Source: Vibrio tetraodonis
Lineage (GTDB): Bacteria; Pseudomonadota; Gammaproteobacteria; Enterobacterales; Vibrionaceae
Assembly: GCF_003350295.1 (NCBI RefSeq)
Contig: NZ_QLYY01000009.1
Location: 151,481 to 215,480 of the forward strand
Reading direction: 5' to 3'
Length of the DNA: 64,000 nucleotides
The position numbers and the translations under genes are program-made. Positions 11,111-22,094 of this stretch are shown here, in pieces. Position 1 is the first letter of the stretch. Each line of letters opens with the position of its first letter. Below the pieces are notes generated by a model. That model saw only the letters and a list, made by a program, of their open reading frames with translations. It was not told where the DNA came from and did not search any database.

Positions 11111-12406
11111 TTATCCTTTAGATTTCAATTTTTCGACTCGAATAGTCACTGCACGTTTATGAGCATCTAAGCCTTCCGCCTCTGCCATGGTTATCACGGT
11201 CGGCGCAAGATTTTTCAAGCCTTCAGCGGATAGTTCCTGTACTGTCATACGCTTTGTAAAGTCCGATAATCCAAGGCTCGAGTGCGTACGGGTGTAACCA
11301 TAAGTTGGAAGTACATGATTGGTTCCAGACGCATAGTCACCTGCTGATTCTGGGGACCAGTCACCAAGAAATATCGAACCAGCGTTATCAAGCAAAGGAA
11401 GAAGCTCGCGAGGATTTTTAGTCTGAACGATTAAATGCTCAGGACCGTAGTAATTGGATATTGATACAGCTTGAGTTAAAGACTCAGCAATAATCACTAA
11501 GCTAGACGCAAGCGCTTGTTCTGCAATTTCAGCACGCGGTAAGTCTATCAACTGACGCCTAATTGCATCTGTAACTTGATCGGCAATAATTGGCGATGGG
11601 GTTACAAGCACTACCTGAGAATCAGGTCCATGCTCTGCCTGACTCAATAAGTCTGCCGCAATAAAATCTGCATCAGCACTTTCATCCGCGATAACAAGCA
11701 CCTCTGAAGGCCCTGCTGGCATATCAATTGATGCTCCACGAAAATCATTACTCACTTGACGCTTCGCTTCTGTCACATAAGCATTACCCGGACCAAAAAT
11801 TTTATCGACTTTTGAGACTGTCTCTGTTCCATATGCCATGGCCGCGATAGCTTGACCACCACCCACATTGTAAACCTCATCAATGCCGCAGAGTTTGGCG
11901 ACATAAAGGATCTCATCAGCAATCGGTGGCGGAGAGCAAAGCACCACTTTACGACAACCAGCAATCTTTGCTGGAACGCCCAGCATCAATACCGTTGAAG
12001 GTAGTGGCGCGCTACCACCAGGTATGTACAGACCAACTTTCTGGATCGGGCGTGAAACTTGTTCGCATACTACTCCTGGCTGGGTTTCTACTTTAATTGG
12101 CTGTGGTTTTTGCGCGGTATGAAACTTGGAAATATTTGAGTAAGCCTGTTCCAGTGCTGCTTTCATTCGAGAGGATAAGCGTTGTGAGGCTTGTTCAATA
12201 TCTTGAGAAGCGACTTGTATTGATTCAGGTTGAATACGGTCAAACTGTTCGGTAAGGGAAAATAACGCCTTATCACCGTCAGCCTTAACTTGCTCAATAA
12301 CATTTGAAACAGCAGAAGTAATGCTCGCTCCATCTTGCATGGCAGGACGCTTCAAAATAGAATCTTGCTGTACTTGGCTTAAAGATTCCCAGACAACGGT
12401 TTTCAT
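11111..12406 (-). CDS. hisD: Histidinol dehydrogenase
   Basis: This 431-residue zinc enzyme oxidises L-histidinol to L-histidine in two NAD-dependent steps. Motifs: [62 protein letters not shown] with the zinc ligands Gln and His, and the catalytic Glu-His in [10 protein letters not shown]. It follows hisG by five bases. Full length, no irregularities. Confidence 0.98.
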   Translation of the reverse strand: MKTVVWESLSQVQQDSILKRPAMQDGASITSAVSNVIEQVKADGDKALFSLTEQFDRIQPESIQVASQDIEQASQRLSSRMKAALEQAYSNISKFHTAQKPQPIKVETQPGVVCEQVSRPIQKVGLYIPGGSAPLPSTVLMLGVPAKIAGCRKVVLCSPPPIADEILYVAKLCGIDEVYNVGGGQAIAAMAYGTETVSKVDKIFGPGNAYVTEAKRQVSNDFRGASIDMPAGPSEVLVIADESADADFIAADLLSQAEHGPDSQVVLVTPSPIIADQVTDAIRRQLIDLPRAEIAEQALASSLVIIAESLTQAVSISNYYGPEHLIVQTKNPRELLPLLDNAGSIFLGDWSPESAGDYASGTNHVLPTYGYTRTHSSLGLSDFTKRMTVQELSAEGLKNLAPTVITMAEAEGLDAHKRAVTIRVEKLKSKG

Positions 12407-12411
12407 TGCAA

Positions 12412-13308
12412 CTACCCCATCATTTTTTCAATTGGCAGAACAAGGATTGAGCTGGCGCCCAGCTCTTTGAGCTGCTCCATCGTTTCCCAGAACAGGTTTT
12501 CCGTACTCACTAAGTGAATCGCAACTTTTTCTTTATCGGATGAGAGAGGAAGAACGGTTGGATCCTCAGCGCCCGGAAGTAAGGCTTTTACCTGCTCTAA
12601 CTGACCTACTGGTGCATGTAGCATGATATATTTTGATTCTTTGGCTTGTTGAACTCCTTGCATTCGCGTGAGAAGTTTTTCGATCAACGCTGTCTTATCT
12701 GATTCAAAATCCCCCACACGCTGAATTAAAGTCGCTTTAGACTCAAAAATTACCGCTGCTTCCTTTAGTCCATTAGCTTCTAACGTTGCGCCTGTTGAGA
12801 CAAGATCGGCAATCGCATCGGCTAAACCTGCTCGCGGTGCAACCTCGACCGATCCGGTTAACATGCAGGTGGAAAACGGAACACCTTGCTTATCCATATA
12901 GGCCTTAAGAAGTTGCGGGTAGGTGGTCGCAATACGCTTACCTGCAAGATCTTGAGGTCCGCTGTATTCTTCATCTTTATCGATTGCGATAGAGAGGCGG
13001 CAACCACCAAAATCTAGTCGGCGAAGTGGGATAAATTCACATGGTTCGCCAAGTGCTCGTCGATCTAAACGAACCTCTTCTAGTTCATTCTCGCCAATAA
13101 AGCCAAGGTCTACGACACCATCCATAATTAAGCCGGGGATGTCATCATCACGAACAAGCAAAAGGTCGATTGGCATATTCAAAGAGTGGACAACCAGACG
13201 CTCTCCCATGATATTGAACTTAACACCGCACTTTTTAAGTAGCTCTTGGCATTCTCTGCTCAAACGACCTTTTTTCTGAATCGCTATTCTCAAACGTTGT
13301 GTTGTCAT
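12412..13308 (-). CDS. hisG: ATP phosphoribosyltransferase (long form)
   Basis: This 298-residue enzyme condenses ATP and PRPP in the first, feedback-controlled step of histidine synthesis. It begins [15 protein letters not shown] as in E. coli HisG, and the PRPP-binding loop [14 protein letters not shown] is present. A C-terminal regulatory domain (about 225-298) makes this the self-sufficient long form that needs no HisZ. I start at ATG 13308; the longer frame from 13332 adds eight non-conserved residues. First structural gene of the operon, downstream of the leader and attenuator. Confidence 0.97.
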   Translation of the reverse strand: MTTQRLRIAIQKKGRLSRECQELLKKCGVKFNIMGERLVVHSLNMPIDLLLVRDDDIPGLIMDGVVDLGFIGENELEEVRLDRRALGEPCEFIPLRRLDFGGCRLSIAIDKDEEYSGPQDLAGKRIATTYPQLLKAYMDKQGVPFSTCMLTGSVEVAPRAGLADAIADLVSTGATLEANGLKEAAVIFESKATLIQRVGDFESDKTALIEKLLTRMQGVQQAKESKYIMLHAPVGQLEQVKALLPGAEDPTVLPLSSDKEKVAIHLVSTENLFWETMEQLKELGASSILVLPIEKMMG

Positions 13309-13351
13309 TACTCGTTTCCCTGTATAAATCAAATCTTAAATCGTAAAAATC

Positions 13352-13433
13352 AAAAAACCCTCGGGAGTTATCTCCCGAGGGTTGAAATCTTGTGTTAGCG
13401 ATTTATTCCTCCGGGAGCTTCTTGCCTCCCGGG
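13352..13433 (-). terminator. his operon attenuator: terminator hairpin and upstream alternative stem
   Basis: On the minus strand a perfect 10-bp stem, CCCTCGGGAG / CTCCCGAGGG with a four-base loop (13358-13381), is followed by six Ts: an intrinsic terminator before hisG. About 30 bases before it lies CCGGGAGGCAAGAAGCTCCCGG (13412-13433, a stem of its own), whose CTCCCGG can also pair with the terminator's CGGGAG. This is the mutually exclusive pairing expected for histidine attenuation, coupled to translation of the leader peptide at 13456-13488. Confidence 0.9.
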
Positions 13434-13455
13434 TATGCGCGCATCTCCCGAAAGA

Positions 13456-13488
13456 CTAGTCTGGGTGATGATGGTGATGAATGTTCAT
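13456..13488 (-). CDS. hisL: his operon leader peptide, MNIHHHHHPD
   Basis: A ten-codon reading frame on the minus strand encodes Met-Asn-Ile, five consecutive histidines, Pro-Asp and a TAG stop. It lies directly upstream of the stem-loops of the his attenuator and about 150 bases before hisG. When charged histidyl-tRNA is scarce the ribosome stalls on the His run and favours the antiterminator, allowing hisGDCBHAFI transcription. Most enterobacterial leaders have seven histidines; here there are five. Confidence 0.92.
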   Translation of the reverse strand: MNIHHHHHPD

Positions 13489-13605
13489 TGTAGAATTACG
13501 CATACTTATATATTGCTTAGTTGGCTTGCTTAACGAACACCCTACCCAAGGATGATTTTTTTTTCAACTAAAAATTAAAGATTTTTTGAATTTGTCTTAT
13601 ACAAA

Positions 13606-13634
13606 TAAAAAGGGAGCATTTGCTCCCTTAAAAA
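13606..13634 (-). terminator. Intrinsic terminator after the NhaC-family gene
   Basis: GGGAGCA-TTT-GCTCCC stem (13612-13628) is followed on the minus strand by TTTTTATTTG. It lies a few bases beyond the antiporter stop codon and upstream of the his promoter region, so it separates the two same-strand units. Confidence 0.75.
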
Positions 13635-13646
13635 CTTTGGGTTCAA

Positions 13647-15248
13647 TTATACATCTGGGCAACTCGCCATCTTAGTTTTAGACAAAGAAGACAGCAAAAC
13701 ACACACAGCAATAAATGTCACAAAAGATGCTAAAAATGAAATGCCAATCGATGCTGTTATTCCAAGCGAAGTGAAACCAACGCATGATACAGCAGCGACT
13801 GAAAGCGCATACGGCAACTGTGTAGACACATGATCGATGTGATCACAACGCGCGCCGGTTGATGACAATATCGTGGTATCAGATATCGGAGAGCAGTGGT
13901 CACCAAAAACTGAACCAGCAAGCACAGCACTGAGCATAGGTAGCATTAAACCAATTTCTGTCGCAGCGGCCATATCACCAGCAATAGGTAACATGATACC
14001 AAAAGTACCCCATGATGTTCCGGTTGAAAACGCCATGAGACCTGCGAGAAGGAAAAGAATAACAGGAAGCCAATGGACACCAATATTACCTTGTGCAAGA
14101 GTCGACAAATATTTACCGGTATTCATATCACCGATAATAGAGCCGATTGTCCAAGCGAATATTAGGATCAGGATCGCACCGAACATAGATTTAGCACCGA
14201 TCCAAAGCGTACGAGAAATCTCACCTACCGCTATACCTTGCTTCACAACCGTGATTAATGCCAAAGCGAGTCCGACAAGACCACCATAAACCAGTGATGT
14301 TCCAACATCTGTATTTTCAAATGCACCAAGTAAAGTAAAAGGCTTACTATCAGCACTTAAAGACTGTCCACCTGTGTAGAGCATGGATGCAACGGTCGCG
14401 ACGATAAGAAAGATAATGGGTAGAACTAGATCAGATACTTTGCCTTTCTCACTTTGAGTGATATCGAGTTCTTCGTTTATCTCATAAGCTTGTTGAGTAT
14501 CTTCTGCTTCTTGTTGCCCGAAACCACGACCTTGAGATGCCGCTATTTCGTGTTTGCGCATTTTTCCTACATCAAGTCCAAACCAAGCAACGGCGAACAC
14601 CATCAGCAAAGCAAATACCGCATAAAAATTCATTGGTATCAAACGGACATATGCGCCTAAGGCGGAATATTCTGTAACCCCATGTGAGACCAAGATACCA
14701 CCTATAATCGTGATGATGTAAGCGCCCCAGCTTGATGCAGGCATAATCACACACATTGGAGCCGCGGTAGAATCAAGAATATAAGCAAGCTTTGCTCGAG
14801 AAACGTAAAATCTATCTGTGACAGGACGAGAAATAGCTCCAACTGCGAGGCTATTAAAGTAGTCATCAACAAAAATAAATACGCCTAAGAACGCAGCCAA
14901 TAGTTTTGAACCACGTTTACTTTTGACTCTGGATTGAGCCCATTCAGCAAAAGCTAGGGTACCACCAGATAAAGTCAACAGTGCTGTCATCATACCCAGC
15001 AAGACTAGGAAGGCTAAAATACTCATATTCCAAGTATTTATACCGCCATCCTCAACGAATACGCTAGAAACTGTTGAGCCAACGTATCCTACTGTATTGC
15101 CGAGTGAATAGTCATTTAGAAGCGCTGCTCCTAAGATAATACCCACACCCAAAGATAAAAGGACGCGTCGAGTAATAATTGCCAAGCTAAGAGCCACTAG
15201 TGGTGGCAACAGCGATATCGGCGATGATGCAAAATCAATTAAATTCAT
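13647..15248 (-). CDS. NhaC-family Na+/H+ antiporter
   Basis: This 533-residue inner-membrane protein has about eleven to thirteen hydrophobic segments and the conserved NhaC-family stretches VFIFVDDYFNSLAVG, DSTAAPMCVIMPASSWG, FSTGTSWGTFGIMLPIA and GSVFGDHCSPISDTTILSS. It should exchange Na+ for H+, though some relatives are malate-lactate or amino-acid antiporters, so the substrate is inferred. I start at ATG 15248 (NLIDFASSPISLLPP); the longer frame adds 30 unconvincing residues. It is a single-gene unit with its own terminator, divergent from a small unknown ORF. Confidence 0.88.
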   Translation of the reverse strand: MNLIDFASSPISLLPPLVALSLAIITRRVLLSLGVGIILGAALLNDYSLGNTVGYVGSTVSSVFVEDGGINTWNMSILAFLVLLGMMTALLTLSGGTLAFAEWAQSRVKSKRGSKLLAAFLGVFIFVDDYFNSLAVGAISRPVTDRFYVSRAKLAYILDSTAAPMCVIMPASSWGAYIITIIGGILVSHGVTEYSALGAYVRLIPMNFYAVFALLMVFAVAWFGLDVGKMRKHEIAASQGRGFGQQEAEDTQQAYEINEELDITQSEKGKVSDLVLPIIFLIVATVASMLYTGGQSLSADSKPFTLLGAFENTDVGTSLVYGGLVGLALALITVVKQGIAVGEISRTLWIGAKSMFGAILILIFAWTIGSIIGDMNTGKYLSTLAQGNIGVHWLPVILFLLAGLMAFSTGTSWGTFGIMLPIAGDMAAATEIGLMLPMLSAVLAGSVFGDHCSPISDTTILSSTGARCDHIDHVSTQLPYALSVAAVSCVGFTSLGITASIGISFLASFVTFIAVCVLLSSLSKTKMASCPDV

Positions 15249-15322
15249 GATCTTCAAAAACCAGTAATTAATGGTTAGAGATCTACTGCAGACTGATTGA
15301 AGGATTAATTCCAGAACAATAA

Positions 15323-15709
15323 GTGGCGGACGAAGCAAAAGACATTAGTTTACCTATCTTTAGCCCTACAGTAGCGCTCCATAGTGTTAAAAGTAATAGA
15401 CTATGGCAGTGTTACCCCTTTCGGGTGCAACCCCAGCAAGCTCCTTTGATATGGAAACCCACTTCGGCAAAACAACCTTTCACACTTGTTCATTGGCATC
15501 ACCCCAACAAGCCCTACTTATTTGCCCTGCTCCTCTACCGCGATGATTGGGATTTGAAACTAAAATTAGCAAAAAACCACGACAATTTAACAAAACCATC
15601 ACAACGCATCGCTTCAGGTGCTCGCTATTGTACTTATCTAGGCCTTGATTTCAATAGACTCAGCGAAATAACAAGTGAACCCGATATCAGGTTGTTAGTA
15701 AGTTTTTAA
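15323..15709 (+). CDS. Hypothetical 128-residue protein
   Basis: I do not recognise this protein. It starts at a GTG with no strong ribosome-binding site and has no signal peptide, membrane segment or named motif. It is basic, rich in His, Trp and Pro (VHWHHPNKPYLF), and has a coding-like composition through to its stop. It is divergent from the antiporter gene, with 74 bases between start codons. It could be a genuine vibrio-specific protein or a spurious frame. Confidence 0.4.
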   Translation: MADEAKDISLPIFSPTVALHSVKSNRLWQCYPFRVQPQQAPLIWKPTSAKQPFTLVHWHHPNKPYLFALLLYRDDWDLKLKLAKNHDNLTKPSQRIASGARYCTYLGLDFNRLSEITSEPDIRLLVSF

Positions 15710-16154
15710 TAGTTCAAACATATTATTAATAGCTGCTATAATAACAAGTTGATTCATGTGATTAGAAAAACATCTTTGTTAATTATGCAATTAGTCTCTA
15801 TTTCATATTTTTTCAGGCAAAAATATGAATAATAGGGTGTAAAAAAGTAATTTACTGAAAAAATTCTTGGTGCAGTGATAACGATCATCAAACTAGGTAG
15901 CACTAAATAACATGTTTGTATAAATAAATATCACTCTATTATGAAACTTATTGGCAATAAGTATTGTCATAATCACAAAAGCTTCGATATTTTATGTAAC
16001 AAATTTTAATCAGTTAATAAGAAAGGTCTCATTATTCTAATGTTAAGACATTAAATAATAACTTTTTATAAGAATTTAACTATAAAATATTGTATTGCAG
16101 ATAATACGGGTTTAATATTTATTCCATCGACTCCTTAATTAAGTGAGAAACTAT
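15710..16154. other. Long AT-rich intergenic region upstream of hns
   Basis: These 445 bases hold no convincing gene. They are strikingly AT-rich, with A/T runs and TpA steps (for example around 15,830-15,970 and 16,060-16,120), the kind of DNA H-NS itself binds. It probably contains the hns promoter and its autoregulatory sites (inference). No clear inverted repeat or terminator was seen. Confidence 0.5.
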
Positions 16155-16562
16155 ATGTCGGAACTAACAAAAACTTTATTAAACATTCGTAGCCTACGTG
16201 CATTTGCTCGTGAGCTAACACTGGAGCAACTGGAAGAAGCCCTAGACAAACTATCAACTGTTGTCTCAGAGCGCAAAGAAGCAGAGGAAGCAGAGGAAGC
16301 GGAAAAAGCGGCACAAGAAGCTAAGCTAGCGGATATTGCTGAACAAATTAAACAGTTAGGGCTAGATAAAAACATGGTTATATCTGCATTGGCTGGAGAG
16401 TCTGCAGGTAAACAGAAATCTAAGCGTGCACCGCGTCCTGCTAAATACAAGTATGTAGACAGTAACGGTGAGAAGAAAACTTGGACTGGCCAAGGTCGTA
16501 CGCCTTCTGCAATCCAAGAAAAATTAGATGCTGGCAAATCTCTGGATGATTTCCTAATCTAA
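16155..16562 (+). CDS. hns: H-NS family nucleoid-associated silencer
   Basis: This 135-residue DNA-binding protein silences AT-rich and horizontally acquired DNA. The N-terminal oligomerisation domain (SELTKTLLNIRSLRAFAREL, about 1-80) includes a Glu/Ala-rich coiled coil, then a linker (GKQKSKRAPRPAK) and the C-terminal DNA-binding domain (KYKYVDSNGEKKTWTGQGRTP). The hook normally written QGR is present. The start at 16155 matches Vibrio H-NS (VicH); the longer frame adds four residues. A terminator follows. It is likely to silence the toxin island in the same window (inference). Confidence 0.95.
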   Translation: MSELTKTLLNIRSLRAFARELTLEQLEEALDKLSTVVSERKEAEEAEEAEKAAQEAKLADIAEQIKQLGLDKNMVISALAGESAGKQKSKRAPRPAKYKYVDSNGEKKTWTGQGRTPSAIQEKLDAGKSLDDFLI

Positions 16563-16604
16563 TTACATATATAAATAAACTTTAAATATGTAATTTTATA
16601 ATAT

Positions 16605-16634
16605 AAAAAAGCCTCATTTTCATGAGGCTTTTTT
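16605..16634. terminator. Bidirectional terminator between hns and gsk
   Basis: GCCTCAT-TTTC-ATGAGGC stem flanked by six As on one side and six Ts on the other. The two genes converge, and the hairpin can end both transcripts. Confidence 0.9.
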
Positions 16635-16649
16635 ATTATCATCAATATG

Positions 16650-17954
16650 TTAGCGTTCCCAGTACGCTTCTTCTAAACTGTCTTCTCGCTCGGGTAATCC
16701 TCTCGATAAACGCGGAGAATGTTGTACTAGCACTTCATAACTAGCGCGATTAGAATATTTGCAAACCTGTGAAAATGACGAATAAGTCAAAAAAGTATGA
16801 GCATGCTTACTAGAATTAGGCACATTTTCTCTGTGGTGTTTATTTGCTGCCATATCATGTAATAAAGCAGAAAGTGCAGCATCTCCTGCACCATTTGTAT
16901 TCTTAATTTTCTCTGGCCCACCCATATAAGGTGATATATGAGAATAAACCTTAATTGGATTTTCACATGCTGCCTTTTCAGCTGGTCGACTAAATTCATA
17001 ACGATTGAATTCAGCAATACTGCCAGGAAGTAAAGGAAGAGAGGTTTGACGTTTAGCTGCATCTTCTGTGTAGCCAGCCATAAATAATCCGACCGGCCCC
17101 GCCGTACATAATACTAAATCAACCCATTCCAAAGCTTTATCGGAAGCAACAAGAGGATCAGACTCTCCCGTCAATGCTTCAGCTTCATCTTCATTCATGG
17201 CCACTACACTTACATGGTCTCGTAAAAACGCTTGCCAAAATATAGGGTCATTTTGAATAACATATTTTGTCCCCAAAGTTAACACAACCGGAACGCTATA
17301 CTTTTTTGCATACTCAATAGCTTGCATTGTTGCATTTGGCATAGGATCACCATCCTTGCAACGAATTAAGTAAGATGTCAGCACTAATGCTGATGCATTT
17401 TTGAATATAGACTCAGGGATATTATTTGCATGAAGCTGATTCATCTGGCCTTCACTAATTGCGAAGGTCCTCTCACCATCATCTGAAATTAATGCAAAGC
17501 ACCTTCCTATTGCACCGTCAACACCTTGTAAATAGTTAAGATCCATACGACTAGAGGTATTACACAAATAGCGATAACCATAACTACCAATTTTAATGTC
17601 CTGACTCATCACTCCCAAAAGTGTTGAGCGATCATCGGCAAGGACTGAATAATTATGAAGCGTATTACCTATGGTACCACCAGCGTACTCATTAGTAATT
17701 AAATTGTTTTCTTTCAACTCGTTATAGAGAGCTTCCGCTGTGTCATCATCAATAACTAATGAGTGCCCTTTACTCAACTTATATCTATCAATAAGTTCCG
17801 AGTCTACTTTGGCTTCAATATCTACCAAAGTTTGATCAATACCAATAATGTGTGTGCTCGATACCTTCTTACTTTGTTGAGACTGGCTAACCAAAGGATC
17901 ACGTGTATGGACAGGAAAATAATGTTTAGATTTTCGTTGGCCTGGGAACTTCAT
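16650..17954 (-). CDS. gsk: Inosine-guanosine kinase
   Basis: This 434-residue ribokinase-family (PfkB) enzyme phosphorylates inosine and guanosine to IMP and GMP in purine salvage. Seen: GIDQTLVDIEAKV, EYAGGTIGNTLHNYSVLADD, MNEDEAEALTGESDP and the PfkB signature with catalytic Asp in NTNGAGDAALSALLHD, ending GLPEREDSLEEAYWER. With the start at 17954 the length equals E. coli Gsk (434). A longer frame begins at 18047, but its first codons form a PurR-type box, which argues that this stretch is leader. Confidence 0.95.
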   Translation of the reverse strand: MKFPGQRKSKHYFPVHTRDPLVSQSQQSKKVSSTHIIGIDQTLVDIEAKVDSELIDRYKLSKGHSLVIDDDTAEALYNELKENNLITNEYAGGTIGNTLHNYSVLADDRSTLLGVMSQDIKIGSYGYRYLCNTSSRMDLNYLQGVDGAIGRCFALISDDGERTFAISEGQMNQLHANNIPESIFKNASALVLTSYLIRCKDGDPMPNATMQAIEYAKKYSVPVVLTLGTKYVIQNDPIFWQAFLRDHVSVVAMNEDEAEALTGESDPLVASDKALEWVDLVLCTAGPVGLFMAGYTEDAAKRQTSLPLLPGSIAEFNRYEFSRPAEKAACENPIKVYSHISPYMGGPEKIKNTNGAGDAALSALLHDMAANKHHRENVPNSSKHAHTFLTYSSFSQVCKYSNRASYEVLVQHSPRLSRGLPEREDSLEEAYWER

Positions 17955-18031
17955 AGCAAATTTTCTGAGTAAGGGATGAAAAAGGGTTTGGATTCTACCG
18001 TGTGCGATCAGATGCAGCAACCTTTCAATTT

Positions 18032-18047
18032 TAGCAAACGTTTGCAT
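18032..18047. promoter_or_regulatory. PurR-type operator upstream of gsk
   Basis: The core GCAAACGTTTGC (18034-18045) is a perfect 12-bp palindrome matching the purine repressor consensus. It lies about 80 bases before the gsk start, in the gsk-mnmA divergent region. The same core occurs before purB in this window, which supports it as a real site. Confidence 0.7.
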
Positions 18048-18216
18048 TATTAATAAAATAATAAATCACCGAATTATACTGGCTAGCTTTGGCGAAAGTT
18101 GTCGCTCCCCATGAACTCTCAACTAAGAAATGAACAGTGTTTTCAACCGAGAAACTGTCACCCGCTAACGCTTTCTGTTAAGATTTGCCTCCAGTTAATT
18201 TGTGTGGTGTTTTGAA

Positions 18217-19338
18217 ATGTCTCAGAACTATACTGACAACAGTAAAAAGAAAGTCATCGTTGGCATGTCCGGCGGTGTCGACTCATCCGTTTCCGCTTTT
18301 CTTCTCAAACAGCAAGGCTATCAAGTAGAAGGCTTGTTCATGAAAAACTGGGAGGAAGATGATAACGAGGAATACTGTACAGCAGCCGAAGACTTAGCAG
18401 ATGCGCAAGCGGTTTGTGACAAGTTGGGTATCTACCTACATAAAATTAACTTTGCTTCGGAATATTGGGACAATGTCTTTGAGTACTTTTTATCAGAATA
18501 TAAAGCTGGGCGTACTCCAAATCCTGACATCCTCTGCAACAAGGAAATAAAATTCAAAGCGTTTTTAGAGTTTGCCGACGAAGTACTTGATGCAGACTAC
18601 ATTGCAATGGGCCATTACGTGCGCCGGACGTTTTCAGACAATGTAGACGAAGTAAAAATGCTTCGTGGTTTAGACTCTAATAAAGATCAGAGCTATTTCC
18701 TATATACACTCAGCAATGAGCAAGTTGCTCGTAGCCTTTTTCCTGTTGGTGAATTAGAAAAGCCAGAAGTGCGAAAAATAGCAGAAGAGCAAGATCTCAT
18801 TACCGCTAAGAAAAAAGATTCGACCGGTATTTGCTTTATTGGTGAGCGTAAGTTTACTGACTTTCTTTCACGTTATCTTCCAGCACAACCGGGGAAAATT
18901 GAAACTCCAGAGGGCAAGGTGATCGGGGAGCATCAAGGGCTTATGTATCACACTCTAGGTCAAAGAAAAGGCCTACATATAGGTGGCCAAAAAGGTGGCG
19001 GCGGTAATGAAGACCCTTGGTATGTTGCAGATAAAGACCTCAAGAGAAACGTACTGATTGCCGTGCAGGGTGCCGATCACCCTTTACTAAAATCTCAGGG
19101 ATTAATTGCCTCACAACTGCATTGGGTCAATCGAAAAACAATCACAGAACCTTTCCAATGTTCTGTCAAAACACGTTATCGCCAAGCCGATATACCCTGT
19201 ACCATTATTCCGGTCGACGACAACACCATTAAAGTCATATTTGATGATCCTCAAGTCGCCGTTACACCAGGCCAATCCGCTGTATTTTATCATGGTGAGG
19301 CGTGCTTAGGTGGTGGCATTATTAAAGAACGTATTTAG
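18217..19338 (+). CDS. mnmA: tRNA 2-thiouridylase MnmA
   Basis: This 373-residue enzyme thiolates U34 of tRNA-Lys, -Glu and -Gln in the wobble position, taking sulphur from the TusE relay. The PP-loop [14 protein letters not shown] binds ATP; catalytic cysteines lie in [11 protein letters not shown] and [13 protein letters not shown]; the tRNA-contact segment [12 protein letters not shown] is intact. I chose ATG 18217 ([11 protein letters not shown]) over an upstream ATG adding five residues. It leads the mnmA-hflD pair. Confidence 0.96.
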   Translation: MSQNYTDNSKKKVIVGMSGGVDSSVSAFLLKQQGYQVEGLFMKNWEEDDNEEYCTAAEDLADAQAVCDKLGIYLHKINFASEYWDNVFEYFLSEYKAGRTPNPDILCNKEIKFKAFLEFADEVLDADYIAMGHYVRRTFSDNVDEVKMLRGLDSNKDQSYFLYTLSNEQVARSLFPVGELEKPEVRKIAEEQDLITAKKKDSTGICFIGERKFTDFLSRYLPAQPGKIETPEGKVIGEHQGLMYHTLGQRKGLHIGGQKGGGGNEDPWYVADKDLKRNVLIAVQGADHPLLKSQGLIASQLHWVNRKTITEPFQCSVKTRYRQADIPCTIIPVDDNTIKVIFDDPQVAVTPGQSAVFYHGEACLGGGIIKERI

Positions 19339-19349
19339 GAGTACTGTCT

Positions 19350-19967
19350 GTGGCTAATGCACTTTATGACCAAACTATCGCTTTTGCCGGAATTTGCCAA
19401 GCTGTTGTTCTCGTTCAACAAGTAGCGAAAAACGGTCACTGTGACTCTGACGCATTTGAAGCATCGCTAAAAGCAATTTTAAGCACCTCCCCAGCCAATA
19501 CTGTGGGTGTTTTTGGCCGAGAGTCAAATTTAAAAATCGGGCTAGAATGCATTGTTAAAGGGATAGATAGTACCCCTTCTGGTAGTGAAGTTACTCGTTA
19601 CATCATCAGTTTGATGGCACTTGAAAGAAAGCTAAGTGGACGTAAAGATGCGATGTCTCAACTGGGAGACCGAATCCAAATGATTGACAGACAGCTTGAT
19701 CATTTTGACTTACTAGAAGAACAAATGCTGAGTAATCTCGCCAGTATCTATCTCGACGTGATTAGTCCAATAGGCCCAAGAATACAAGTAACAGGAACAC
19801 CATCCGTACTACAACAAATAAATAACCAGCACAAAGTCAGAGCTTTATTACTTTCGGGTATTCGCAGTGCTGTTTTATGGCGCCAAGTAGGAGGCAAAAG
19901 GCGACACCTAATCTTTGGGCGAAAGAAAATGGTTGAACAAGCTCGAATCCTACTAGCAAGAATTTAA
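19350..19967 (+). CDS. hflD: High-frequency lysogenisation protein HflD
   Basis: This 205-residue protein is mainly helical and peripheral to the inner membrane. In E. coli it binds phage lambda CII and affects lysogeny; its role in vibrios is not known. Seen: [57 protein letters not shown] and [16 protein letters not shown]. It starts at GTG 19350, nine bases after AGGAG, and follows mnmA by 11 bases. The mnmA-hflD-purB order is the usual one in gamma-proteobacteria. Confidence 0.95.
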   Translation: MANALYDQTIAFAGICQAVVLVQQVAKNGHCDSDAFEASLKAILSTSPANTVGVFGRESNLKIGLECIVKGIDSTPSGSEVTRYIISLMALERKLSGRKDAMSQLGDRIQMIDRQLDHFDLLEEQMLSNLASIYLDVISPIGPRIQVTGTPSVLQQINNQHKVRALLLSGIRSAVLWRQVGGKRRHLIFGRKKMVEQARILLARI

Positions 19968-20023
19968 GCATAAAAGCCAACTTAATTCATTCAGAGTTGG
20001 CTGTTCTATCCAAAAAACCATCA

Positions 20024-20039
20024 CAGCAAACGTTTGCGC
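20024..20039. promoter_or_regulatory. PurR-type operator upstream of purB
   Basis: GCAAACGTTTGC (20026-20037) is a perfect palindrome matching the PurR operator core, 75 bases before the purB ATG. Control of purB by PurR is established in E. coli, so this is expected here. Confidence 0.8.
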
Positions 20040-20061
20040 AATGTGCGTGACAATAGTGTAA

Positions 20062-21483
<1,422 letters not shown>

Positions 21484-21502
21484 AAAACTTTCTCACTAAC
21501 CA

Positions 21503-21534
21503 AAAAGGGACGGTTAGTTTGCCGTCCTTTTGTG
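21503..21534 (+). terminator. Intrinsic terminator after purB
   Basis: GGACGG-TTAGTTTG-CCGTCC stem followed by TTTTGTGTTTTT, about 20 bases after the purB stop. An A-run on the other side may also allow termination of the minus-strand operon. Confidence 0.8.
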
Positions 21535-21554
21535 TTTTTATGCAATAAAGCAAC

Positions 21555-22094
21555 TCACCTAATTGTCTTTTGAAAAAACAAGGTAATTTGTCCGACTTCG
21601 ATACCAAATTTCTTTATCTTAGTTAGATTGAATACATGGTTTTCATCTTGGCGATACAACCAATCGTCAAAAGACACCACCACAGTCGAGTCCTCTAGTT
21701 GAAGCGCAAAGTCATATTGCCAGCGCAGTGCGTTTCCGACTTGTGTTCCTTTTGCCACTCCAATAATGTCGTCTGCTCGTCCTTGATACTGACCTTGTTC
21801 TAGACGCTCGATACTCCATACGCGACGTGACTTTTCACCATCATCAAACACAAAGTCTTCCACAAGAGTAAGAGTGTTACCCTTTACTGTTCCGACTATG
21901 GCTACTTCAAATCTCCTTGTCTGCAGGTCAGTGTAATCTTGCACCATTCCCCAAGCTGTCGATTCTCCCTCGAAATATTCGAACAGATCGAAGTTAGGTT
22001 CATGCTGTCGATAGTCGTCAATGTCCGCGCTACAAGCAGTTAAGCCTAGAGCCATAAAAAGGGCATAAAATAAGCGTCTCACCTGCTTAAACAT
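21555..22094 (-). CDS. DUF3833 lipoprotein
   Basis: This 179-residue protein begins with a lipoprotein signal peptide ending at the lipobox LTAC (Cys about residue 21), so it should be anchored in the membrane. The rest matches DUF3833 (FEYFEGESTAWGMVQDYT, VWSIERLEQGQYQGRADDIIG, WQYDF), a family of unknown function regularly found with cfa, DUF1365 and DUF2878 genes. It is the last gene of the lipid-modification operon; its ATG overlaps the preceding stop in a TGATG junction. Confidence 0.85.
   Translation of the reverse strand: MFKQVRRLFYALFMALGLTACSADIDDYRQHEPNFDLFEYFEGESTAWGMVQDYTDLQTRRFEVAIVGTVKGNTLTLVEDFVFDDGEKSRRVWSIERLEQGQYQGRADDIIGVAKGTQVGNALRWQYDFALQLEDSTVVVSFDDWLYRQDENHVFNLTKIKKFGIEVGQITLFFQKTIR

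Noticed and set aside
13873..14289. 138-residue ORF antisense to the NhaC-family gene
   Set aside because: Contained in a well-supported membrane transporter gene; no start signal or domain.
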